Below are positions 1 through 5,402 of a stretch of 5,402 nt of DNA, in pieces. The stretch's first letter is position 1. The number at the start of each line of letters is the position of its first letter. Location of the stretch: contig JAABSS010000079.1 in assembly GCA_011390235.1 (NCBI GenBank), forward strand, positions 1 through 5,402, in the 5' to 3' direction. Both the position numbers and the translations under genes were made by a program. Origin of the DNA: Desulfotignum sp. Its GTDB lineage: Bacteria > Desulfobacterota > Desulfobacteria > Desulfobacterales > Desulfobacteraceae. Under the pieces are notes generated by a model. The model had not been told where the DNA came from. It did no database searches and saw nothing but the letters and a program-made list of their open reading frames with translations.

Positions 1-937
1 GGGGGTCATAGGTTTTGTAGACCCGGTGCCCAAACCCCATGAGCCGGAAGGGATCATTTTTATCCTTGGCCCTGGCAATGCATTGTTCAATGGTCAGACC
101 CTCTTTTTCGATCTGTTCCAGCATGTGGATCACAGCCTGGTTGGCCCCGCCATGCAGCGGTCCCCACAAGGCACTGATGCCGGCGGACAGGGAGGAATAG
201 ATATTGACTTTCCCGGAACCCACCACCCGTACCGCTGTGGTGGAGCAATTCTGTTCGTGATCTGCATGCAGAATCCAGAACACGTTCAAAGCCCGCACCA
301 GGTCTTGATCCACATGATAGGGGACCACATCGCTGTCAAACATCATGTTCAGAAAATTGGCGCAGTAGCACAGGCCGGGCTGGGGGTAGGTCACCCGCTG
401 GCCGATGGAAATTTTATACGCCATGGCCGCCATGGTACGGACTTTGGAAATGATCCGCAAAAATGTGGTGTTCATCTCCTCTTCCAGATCGATGAGTTCC
501 GGGTAGAACGAGCGCATGGCATTGACCATGGCGGACAGAATCCCCATGGGGTGGGCCTTGGGCGGATAGTTCTGGTAAAAAGCCTTCATGTTTTCATGGA
601 CCAGGGAAAAATCATTGAGCAGCACTGAGGTGCGGGTCAATTCCTCTCTGGTGGGCAGCCTGCCCACAATGAGCAGATAGGCTGTTTCCACAAAACTGGA
701 TTTTTCAGCCAGCTGTTCAATGGGAATTCCCCTGTACCGAAGAACGCCTTTTTCACCGTCCATATAGGTGATGGCACTTTTGCAGGCCCCGGTGTTGCCA
801 TATCCCGGATCAAAGGTGATGCAGCCGGTTTCCTGGCGCAGCTGCCTGATATCGATGGCTTTTTCCCCTTCTGCTCCCGTTATTACGGGCAGGGACATTT
901 CTTTTCCGTCAATGATAAGTTTTGCATATTCCTGCAT
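1..937 (-). CDS. gltA: Citrate synthase, type II (GltA-like), C-terminus cut by window edge
   Basis: Citrate synthase condenses acetyl-CoA with oxaloacetate to citrate in the cytoplasm, the entry step of the TCA cycle. I translated the frame by hand from the ATG at 937-935; 312 codons are visible and no stop occurs before the window edge. Seen: an N-terminal beta region ending in an ITFDPGYGNT-like segment (about residues 40-49, matching FTFDPGF of E. coli GltA), HADHEQN (His224 and His227), WGPLHGGAN with His262 (the E. coli His264 position) and GFGHRVYK with His304 (the E. coli His305 position). The third catalytic residue, the Asp near E. coli 362, lies outside the window. Family length is about 430 residues, so roughly 115 are missing. 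The start is supported by a strong GAGGAGG Shine-Dalgarno (948-942) four bases upstream. The alignment to E. coli GltA suggests the hexameric type II group, but I cannot judge NADH inhibition. A hairpin lies just upstream (954-986). Confidence 0.96.
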   Translation of the reverse strand, partial: MQEYAKLIIDGKEMSLPVITGAEGEKAIDIRQLRQETGCITFDPGYGNTGACKSAITYMDGEKGVLRYRGIPIEQLAEKSSFVETAYLLIVGRLPTREELTRTSVLLNDFSLVHENMKAFYQNYPPKAHPMGILSAMVNAMRSFYPELIDLEEEMNTTFLRIISKVRTMAAMAYKISIGQRVTYPQPGLCYCANFLNMMFDSDVVPYHVDQDLVRALNVFWILHADHEQNCSTTAVRVVGSGKVNIYSSLSAGISALWGPLHGGANQAVIHMLEQIEKEGLTIEQCIARAKDKNDPFRLMGFGHRVYKTYDP

Positions 938-953
938 ACAGCCTCCTCATGAA

Positions 954-986
954 ACAGGACCGTTCCAGCGGGAACGGCACCCCTGT
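954..986 (-). promoter_or_regulatory. Two-part hairpin in the citrate synthase leader
   Basis: A perfect 7-bp inverted repeat, CCGTTCC (960-966) and GGAACGG (971-977), encloses a 4-base loop. It is flanked by a further 5-bp complementary pair, ACAGG (954-958) and CCTGT (982-986), separated by a small asymmetric internal loop. In the minus-strand transcript it would end five bases before the GAGGAGG ribosome binding site of citrate synthase. There is no real U-run after it (only UUU, then CAUGAGG), so an ordinary intrinsic terminator for fmdB is unlikely. It could be an mRNA structure affecting translation or stability of the citrate synthase message, or a dyad operator for a DNA-binding protein. 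The structure is seen; its role is inference. Confidence 0.5.
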
Positions 987-1069
987 GTCTGATGAATGAT
1001 AAATTGCTGGTCGGATTCTGCCTGGGTAAAAGATAGCCGTAAAGATGGTTCAGATCATGAATGGTACCT

Positions 1070-1324
1070 TCAATTGCGTGTTTCGCCGGCAACCGTATAG
1101 GTTTTGCAGGAACCGCCCGAGCAGGTGCGTTCCTGGGCGGATACCCCTTTTGCCTGACCCTGGCCGGCAGCGTGGCCCATGGCATAGTTGATGGTGGAAA
1201 CCACCCGTTCAAACTCCGGGGATTGGCATTTGGGGCAGATAACAGCCGCATCTTTTTCAGACCCCATGACAATCACCTCAAAGAATTCTTCACATTTGGT
1301 GCACTTGAACTCATATATAGGCAT
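1070..1324 (-). CDS. FmdB-family zinc-ribbon protein
   Basis: This is a small (84-residue) protein of the FmdB/CxxC zinc-ribbon family. It starts MPIYEFKCTKC, typical of the family, with CTKC at residues 8-11 and CPKC at 30-33 forming a four-cysteine zinc site. The family was named after a putative regulator next to a formamidase/amidase gene in Methylophilus. The molecular role is not well established, so a regulatory function here is only a family label. The remaining tail (about 47-84) is rich in Gly, Ala and Ser and carries a second cysteine pair, CSGGSC (68 and 73), as family members often do. The start is supported by an AAGGAG ribosome binding site (1335-1330) and by a near-consensus sigma70 promoter immediately upstream, so it begins its own transcription unit after recN. 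Citrate synthase follows after 132 bp and may be partly read through from it. Length is normal for the family. Confidence 0.88.
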   Translation of the reverse strand: MPIYEFKCTKCEEFFEVIVMGSEKDAAVICPKCQSPEFERVVSTINYAMGHAAGQGQAKGVSAQERTCSGGSCKTYTVAGETRN

Positions 1325-1362
1325 GATAACTCCTTGGACTGCTAAATTTACAATAGATTACT

Positions 1363-1391
1363 AATATAATCAGATTTAATTTTTTTGTCAA
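1363..1391 (-). promoter_or_regulatory. Sigma70-type promoter for the FmdB-family gene
   Basis: On the minus strand, a perfect TTGACA -35 box (1391-1386) is followed by a 17-base A/T-rich spacer and a TATATT -10 box (1368-1363, five of six consensus bases). Transcription should begin near 1356, giving a leader of about 30 bases before the ATG at 1324. The region lies in the 104-bp gap after the recN stop and is the most A/T-rich stretch of the window, in contrast with GC-rich genes on both sides. It is seen by eye and not tested. Confidence 0.8.
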
Positions 1392-1428
1392 TATGGTTTA
1401 TTCGGCCATCCAGCATGGTTTCTGGCCG

Positions 1429-3132
1429 TCAGGCTTTCTGTGTCAGCAGTTCCCGGGCGTGGGTCCGGGTGGCATCGGTAATTTTTTCGCCCCCCATCAT
1501 CCGGGCGATCTCTTCCACCCGTTCTTCCAGGGAGACAAGGGGGACGATGTCTGTGCAGGTCCGGCCATTGACAATCTGTTTTGAAATGCGGAACTGGTGA
1601 AGGCCGTATTTGGCTATCTGGGCCAGGTGGGTGATACAGATTACCTGGTGCTGGTCTGCCAGGGCCGCCAGCTTCAAACCGACTTTTTCGGAAACGGCCC
1701 CGCCGATGCCGGCATCTACCTCATCAAAGATAAGGGTTTCAAAGGACTGTGTCCGGGACAGAACCGCTTTTAACGCCAGGACAATCCGGGACAATTCTCC
1801 GCCGGAGGCAATTTTTGCCAGGGGCCGGGGGGCCTCCCCCGGGTTCGGGCTGAGCATGAAATACACTTTGTCCATTCCTGCGGCAAAAATCTTATATCCG
1901 TCCAAAGTGCAGATATCCTGGTCCCGGTCTGAAGATTCATGGGAAATATCCACCTGAAATCTGGCTTTGCCCATTTCCAGGGCAGCCAGCTCGGCGCAGG
2001 CAAGTTCTGCCAGGCGGGTGCCTGCCTGTTTGCGTTTTTTGGAAAGGTCCAGGGCTTTTTGCCGGATCTGGTTTTCCAGCGCTTTTTTCTGTTCTGTCAG
2101 TTCTTTGATCTGCCGGTCCATGCCCAGGGTCTGGTCCAGCTGCTGTTGCAGAGATTCATATGTTTCAAACAGGGCCTCGAGGCTTCCCCCGTATTTGCGC
2201 TTGAGCCGGGAGATAAGATCCAGGCGCCGGTCCACTGCATCCAGGGATTCCGGGTCCAGATCGATTTCCAGAGAATAGTCCCGCAGGCTGTCCACCACAT
2301 CCTGCAGGTCCAAAACGATGGCATTGAGGCGGTCCGCTGTTTGGGCAAGAATCTGGTCGGCAGATCCGAATCTGTGGATACCGGCGGCAAGAGAAGACAG
2401 CTGTTCAATCACCGCGCCTTCCTTGTCATATACCGCGTGGACCGTACCATTTACAGCCTCAAAAATTTTGGCGGCATTGGAAAGCTTTTCCTTTTGTTTT
2501 TCCAGCACCAGGTCTTCTTCCGGCTGGATGGCGGCTGCCTGGATTTCATCCACCTGGAACTGGACCAGTTCTTTCTGGGCTTCCTGCCGGAGTTTTTCTT
2601 CTTCCAGGGTCTGGATCCGGGTGTTCAGGGGCAAGATGGCTTTGTACAGGTCGGACACTTCCCGGCGCAGGGCCATGGTGCCGGCAAATTCATCCAGAAT
2701 ATCCAGGTGGTTTTCTTCCCGTAAAAGCCCCTGGTGGGCGTGCTGGCTGGAAATACCGGCCAGGTTCCGGGTCAGCTGTTTGAGAAACTCCAGGGTGGAC
2801 TGCCGGGAATTGATAAACACCCGGCTTTTGCCGGACCGGGTGATCAGCCGCCGGATGATGAGGGTGTCATCTGTTTCCATGCCCTGGGCTGCCAGAAGCT
2901 GTGCCGGTTCAGAATCAGGGGTGATATCAAAACAGGCCTCCAGTTCCGCGGTTTCTTCTCCGGTGCGCACCAGGTCGGCAGAAGCCCGGGAGCCCAGCAG
3001 CAGGTTAACCGCCTGGATGATAATGGATTTGCCTGCCCCGGTTTCTCCGGTGAGAACGGACAAACCCTGCTGGAAACAGATCCGGATATCATCAATAATG
3101 GCGAATTTTTTTATGGCCAGTTCGCTGAGCAT
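1429..3132 (-). CDS. recN: DNA repair ATPase RecN, complete
   Basis: RecN is an SMC-like ATPase of the cytoplasm that acts in recombinational repair of DNA double-strand breaks. The 567 residues match the usual length (E. coli 553). Seen in order: the N-terminal lobe MLSELAIKKFAIID, Walker A GETGAGKS (29-36), the RecN-specific ISSQHAHQGLL segment (127-137), a long Glu/Gln/Lys/Leu-rich coiled-coil region (about 155-380), the ABC signature ASGGELSR (442-449), Walker B LIFDE (467-471) followed by VDAGIGG, and the switch histidine in ICITHLAQIA (His502). All ATPase motifs are intact. The ATG at 3132 has a TAAGGAG ribosome binding site five bases upstream. Its first 41 bp overlap the end of the upstream GATE-domain gene, so translation may be coupled. 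RecN is SOS-controlled in many bacteria, but I see no recognisable LexA box directly upstream, where the DNA is coding. Confidence 0.97.
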   Translation of the reverse strand: MLSELAIKKFAIIDDIRICFQQGLSVLTGETGAGKSIIIQAVNLLLGSRASADLVRTGEETAELEACFDITPDSEPAQLLAAQGMETDDTLIIRRLITRSGKSRVFINSRQSTLEFLKQLTRNLAGISSQHAHQGLLREENHLDILDEFAGTMALRREVSDLYKAILPLNTRIQTLEEEKLRQEAQKELVQFQVDEIQAAAIQPEEDLVLEKQKEKLSNAAKIFEAVNGTVHAVYDKEGAVIEQLSSLAAGIHRFGSADQILAQTADRLNAIVLDLQDVVDSLRDYSLEIDLDPESLDAVDRRLDLISRLKRKYGGSLEALFETYESLQQQLDQTLGMDRQIKELTEQKKALENQIRQKALDLSKKRKQAGTRLAELACAELAALEMGKARFQVDISHESSDRDQDICTLDGYKIFAAGMDKVYFMLSPNPGEAPRPLAKIASGGELSRIVLALKAVLSRTQSFETLIFDEVDAGIGGAVSEKVGLKLAALADQHQVICITHLAQIAKYGLHQFRISKQIVNGRTCTDIVPLVSLEERVEEIARMMGGEKITDATRTHARELLTQKA

Positions 3133-4078
3133 ACAGTCTCCTTAGGGCCGAAAACACCGAAAATGTGTAGGTGACGATGATGGCGGCCACCAGTCTGGGA
3201 ATCCAGAGCCAGAAAGGGGGTATCCCCAGGGGAAGAAACAGCACCGGGTCTTCGATCATGGCATGGTTGATGCCGATGGATAGATGAAGTCTGGTCAATG
3301 CCTCCTTGTCATAGGTATGGGTCCGGGTTTCCTCCACAATCACAGCAGACCCGTATGCCAGTCCGAAAACCGCCGCCGTCATCCAGAGCATGCCGCAGGA
3401 TTTGTCCAGGCCCATAAAGGCCAGCACCGGGCGCAGGGGCCGTATGACAAAGTCAATGATGTGAAATATCCTGGCCAGCTCCAGCATCACCATCAACGGC
3501 ATGATGATGAAAAAAATCTGGGCGGTCAGCTTGAGGGTATCCGTGGCCCAGCCGGCCAGCCAGGCAGTAAATGCCTGGTCAGTGCCCGGCAGGGCGCTTG
3601 CAGAAAGGGCGGCAGAGGTTTCCGGGGTAGTGCCCATGAGTTTTGCACAACAAAAGGTCACCACAAAGGCGGCCACCAGGCGGAAAGCTGCGGCAAAAAA
3701 CGGATTGATGCCGGACCGTCCCTGGACCACGCTCTCCTGGATCAGGTTGTGGCAGATAAGGGTGAATACCGCCAGTAGAATCATGTGCTCCATGGAAAAC
3801 GGCATCACGGAAAGGGCTGCCACAGTGCCGTAAATGCCGGTGAAAATACCGGCAATGATCACCAGGGCTGCAGAGGGGGGCAGGCCCATCAAATTCATAA
3901 GCGGGGTCAGTAAAAAATCAAGTTTGTAGACCAGGCCGAAATACACCAGCAGACCGGTGACAAATGACACCGGTATAATGATTTTCAACAGCCAGATAAA
4001 TCCAGACCAGCCTTTTTTCAGGCCTGTCCGTATGCCTGATACCAGCTGCCGGCGCCGGTTATTTCTGTTTTGCGTCAT
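3092..4078 (-). CDS. GATE-domain (nucleoside recognition) integral membrane protein
   Basis: This is a 328-residue polytopic inner-membrane protein of the nucleoside recognition/GATE domain family (the fold shared with SpmA, YjiH and the cores of concentrative nucleoside transporters). A transport or gating role is inferred and the substrate is unknown. After a basic N-terminus (NRNNRRR) there are about eight hydrophobic segments, near 28-50, 68-89, 95-112, 126-146, 183-202, 208-222, 229-248 and 287-311. Two halves carry the same pattern: FTGIYGT (79-85) then HNLIQE (110-115), and FGLAYGS (238-244) then NHAMIE (271-276), indicating two GATE repeats. The frame is open back to 4234, but I place the start at the ATG at 4078. 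The longer version would read the whole 61-residue gene in another frame, and its extra N-terminus looks like out-of-frame translation. The start overlaps the small gene by 20 bp and the end overlaps recN by 41 bp. No clear Shine-Dalgarno precedes 4078, consistent with translational coupling. Confidence 0.85.
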   Translation of the reverse strand: MTQNRNNRRRQLVSGIRTGLKKGWSGFIWLLKIIIPVSFVTGLLVYFGLVYKLDFLLTPLMNLMGLPPSAALVIIAGIFTGIYGTVAALSVMPFSMEHMILLAVFTLICHNLIQESVVQGRSGINPFFAAAFRLVAAFVVTFCCAKLMGTTPETSAALSASALPGTDQAFTAWLAGWATDTLKLTAQIFFIIMPLMVMLELARIFHIIDFVIRPLRPVLAFMGLDKSCGMLWMTAAVFGLAYGSAVIVEETRTHTYDKEALTRLHLSIGINHAMIEDPVLFLPLGIPPFWLWIPRLVAAIIVTYTFSVFSALRRLYAQRTGHKKIRHY

Positions 4079-4244
4079 GGGTCGGGCTGTCTTGCGGCAC
4101 GTGGTTTTTAACGGTTTCATCCACCGTGGCATACACATCTTTGAAGGCTTCATGCACATTGGAAGGGGACAGCCGTCCCATCTCAATAAACTTGACGATG
4201 ATTTCCTTGGCAGAGCGCAGTATCTGTTCATCAATTGATTTCAT
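4059..4244 (-). CDS. Small conserved-looking protein of unknown function (61 aa)
   Basis: I do not recognise a named family with certainty. The protein has 61 residues, no cysteines, no signal peptide and no membrane segment. It looks like a compact helical domain: MKSIDEQILRSAKEIIVKF is amphipathic, then GRLSPSNVHEAF and a VYATVDETV helix, then a polar tail rich in Asp, Lys and Gln. The spacing of hydrophobic residues vaguely recalls the N-terminal helical part of Ros/MucR regulators, but there is no zinc-finger half and this is only an impression. The start is chosen at the ATG at 4244. A TTG at 4280 is in frame but overlaps the AOR stop codon and has no ribosome binding site. The ATG itself has only a weak purine stretch upstream, so the start is less certain than for its neighbours. 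It sits 32 bp after the AOR gene and overlaps the membrane protein gene by 20 bp, so the two are probably translated together and may work together. Confidence 0.75.
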   Translation of the reverse strand: MKSIDEQILRSAKEIIVKFIEMGRLSPSNVHEAFKDVYATVDETVKNHVPQDSPTHDAKQK

Positions 4245-4276
4245 AAAGATCTGTTTACCAGAACCCTGCCCCAAGG

Positions 4277-5402
4277 TCAAGATTTAGCTTCATCGGGTTT
4301 GGGGGGTGATCCGTTTTTATCCCATCCTCTTTCAGAGTAATAGTCCTGAAGCAAACGGTCCATGGTTTCTTTTGTAATGGTTTGGTTATTTTCCGGAAGT
4401 GCTTCGTTATGAAAGCGGTCAGGCAAAAAATCATCGCTTTTTACAAGCCCTTCTCTGATATTGAATTCCCGTGTATCATTGGAAATCTCTGCTGCAATTT
4501 TGCGCATGGCGTTTTTGTCAAGATCAAGACCGGTGACACATTTTATCATGTGGGACAGCTCTTCCCATTGATAGAGGTCTCTGTAAAAACGACAAAGGAT
4601 AAGCGTATCGAAAATAGTTAAGCGGTCTTCCCATTCAGTAAACATTTTTGCTTTTTCATTGACTGTATCCGGGTCGATCATCCCAGACAATTCAGGTTTA
4701 TAAAAGGTTGCGCGAAGATGACACGCCCCCCTCGGGGATGTGCCATATGCCAGTCCCATTCCCTTTAAAACTCTGGGATCGTATCCAGCCGGCTCCATCC
4801 CTTTTACGTGAATAGCCTGATCTTCCATGCCCCATTCTCTGGCAACAGTGACGATGCCTTTGGCCAGAATATCGCCAATACCTTTTCTGGCTGCAATATC
4901 TTTAAGCAGTGCACCGATCTGCTCAGTTTGTCCATAGCCAATGGGGTATTCGACTCTGCCCTGCATGACTGCCTCAATGGTAAGAGCTGCCAGGTTGCCG
5001 CCGGTTATGGTGTCCATTCCTAATCGGTCACACAGGTCATTTAAAAACATAATGTCTTCAATGTTGTCAACCTCACAAAGACCGCCAAATGCATAAATGG
5101 TTTCATACTCAGGTCCTTCAATGGTAAGCCCTTTATGCCGCCCCTGTTTTACCGTTGCAAGTCTTCCACAGGCTATAAAGCATTTCAAACAAGCGTTGGC
5201 TTTAACATCACAACGCTCATGCAGTGCTGTAGCATTAATTTTATCCTGAAAAGAAACCCGTCCTTTTTTCCAGTACGTTGAAGGAAATCCCCCGACACCA
5301 TTCATAATATCCACCAGCATGGGGGTTCCCATGGATTTATAGGCTTTAACTCCCGCATTGTCTTTGGATTCCACAGCCAGTTTTTTTGAAAATTCTTTGG
5401 CC
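4277..5402 (-). CDS. Aldehyde ferredoxin oxidoreductase (AOR) family protein, N-terminus cut by window edge
   Basis: AOR-family enzymes hold a tungsten (or molybdenum) bis-pterin cofactor and a [4Fe-4S] cluster, and typically oxidise aldehydes to acids with ferredoxin as acceptor. The family also includes other enzymes, such as BamB of benzoyl-CoA reduction. The substrate cannot be told here. The frame stays open to the window edge. The GTG at 5374 is internal, because AKEFSKKLAV upstream fits the family. About 374 residues are visible, out of roughly 580-640 in the family. Numbered from the first visible codon: the cluster ligands CLKCFIAC (Cys71, 74, 78) with the fourth at Cys270; pterin motifs DRLGMD (125-130) and DTLILC (265-270, with Ile where Pyrococcus furiosus AOR has Gly); likely active-site Glu98 in GPEYET and His228 in GACHLR; and the C-terminal YYSERGWDKNG typical of the family. 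Its GC content is visibly lower than that of the following genes. The 61-residue gene follows after 32 bp with no terminator seen. Confidence 0.93.
   Translation of the reverse strand, partial: AKEFSKKLAVESKDNAGVKAYKSMGTPMLVDIMNGVGGFPSTYWKKGRVSFQDKINATALHERCDVKANACLKCFIACGRLATVKQGRHKGLTIEGPEYETIYAFGGLCEVDNIEDIMFLNDLCDRLGMDTITGGNLAALTIEAVMQGRVEYPIGYGQTEQIGALLKDIAARKGIGDILAKGIVTVAREWGMEDQAIHVKGMEPAGYDPRVLKGMGLAYGTSPRGACHLRATFYKPELSGMIDPDTVNEKAKMFTEWEDRLTIFDTLILCRFYRDLYQWEELSHMIKCVTGLDLDKNAMRKIAAEISNDTREFNIREGLVKSDDFLPDRFHNEALPENNQTITKETMDRLLQDYYSERGWDKNGSPPKPDEAKS

Noticed and set aside
26..628. 200-codon plus-strand frame at the left end.
   Set aside because: It is antisense to citrate synthase, and its His/Gly-rich composition reflects the complementary strand of that gene.
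883..1272. 129-residue minus-strand open frame across the fmdB gene and its downstream gap.
   Set aside because: It is out of frame with the clear zinc-ribbon gene, has Pro/Arg-rich low-quality composition, and runs into the start of citrate synthase. It is a shadow frame.
1403..1428. Inverted repeat CGGCCA/TGGCCG directly after the recN stop, as a recN terminator.
   Set aside because: The stem is only 6 bp with a 14-base loop, and no U-run follows on the minus strand (AATAAACC comes next). It is too weak to call an intrinsic terminator.
1939..3174. Long plus-strand open frames opposite recN (up to 275 codons).
   Set aside because: They are antisense to a complete RecN with all motifs, their compositions (Phe/Gln or Ser/Arg-rich) are typical of reverse-strand shadows of GC-rich genes, and no family is recognisable.
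3133..3200. SOS (LexA) box upstream of recN.
   Set aside because: No CTGT-N8-ACAG or clear direct-repeat LexA site is visible, and the stretch is coding for the membrane protein.
4079..4234. Longer N-terminus (52 extra residues) for the GATE membrane protein, starting at 4234.
   Set aside because: It would cover nearly all of the 61-residue gene in another frame. The extra residues (rich in Met, Pro, Ser and Lys) look like shadow translation, and the basic N-terminus from the ATG at 4078 leads naturally into the first membrane segment.
4245..4280. TTG start at 4280 for the small protein.
   Set aside because: It overlaps the AOR stop codon, has no ribosome binding site, and adds only a Gly/Gln-rich stretch. 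The ATG at 4244 is preferred.

Overview
This window looks like chromosomal DNA from a Gram-negative, probably anaerobic bacterium. The best guess is a sulfate reducer of the Desulfobacterota (Desulfobacteraceae-like). That rests on the mix of a tungsten/molybdenum aldehyde ferredoxin oxidoreductase family protein, a type II (GltA-like) citrate synthase, an FmdB zinc ribbon and a GATE-domain membrane protein. No rRNA or other marker settles the taxonomy. All six genes lie on the minus strand, so transcription runs from high to low coordinates.

Layout in transcription order: (1) 5402-4277, the C-terminal part of an AOR-family oxidoreductase, cut by the window edge. (2) 4244-4059, a 61-residue protein of unknown function. 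(3) 4078-3092, a 328-residue polytopic membrane protein with two GATE (nucleoside recognition) repeats. (4) 3132-1429, a complete DNA-repair ATPase RecN. (5) 1324-1070, a small FmdB-type zinc-ribbon protein behind a near-consensus sigma70 promoter. (6) 937-1, citrate synthase, cut by the window edge just after its second active-site histidine.

Genes 2, 3 and 4 overlap (20 bp, then 41 bp) and are likely translated from one message. AOR lies only 32 bp upstream with no visible terminator, so it may be on the same transcript. The fmdB gene starts a new transcription unit. Citrate synthase follows it after 132 bp that contain a strong two-part hairpin just before the ribosome binding site.

The window has no CRISPR array, tRNA, rRNA, insertion sequence or phage gene that I can see. 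Apart from the two terminal genes it is ordinary housekeeping DNA. The most interesting items are the small-protein/GATE-protein pair embedded upstream of recN, the citrate synthase leader hairpin, and the drop in GC content on entering the AOR gene.
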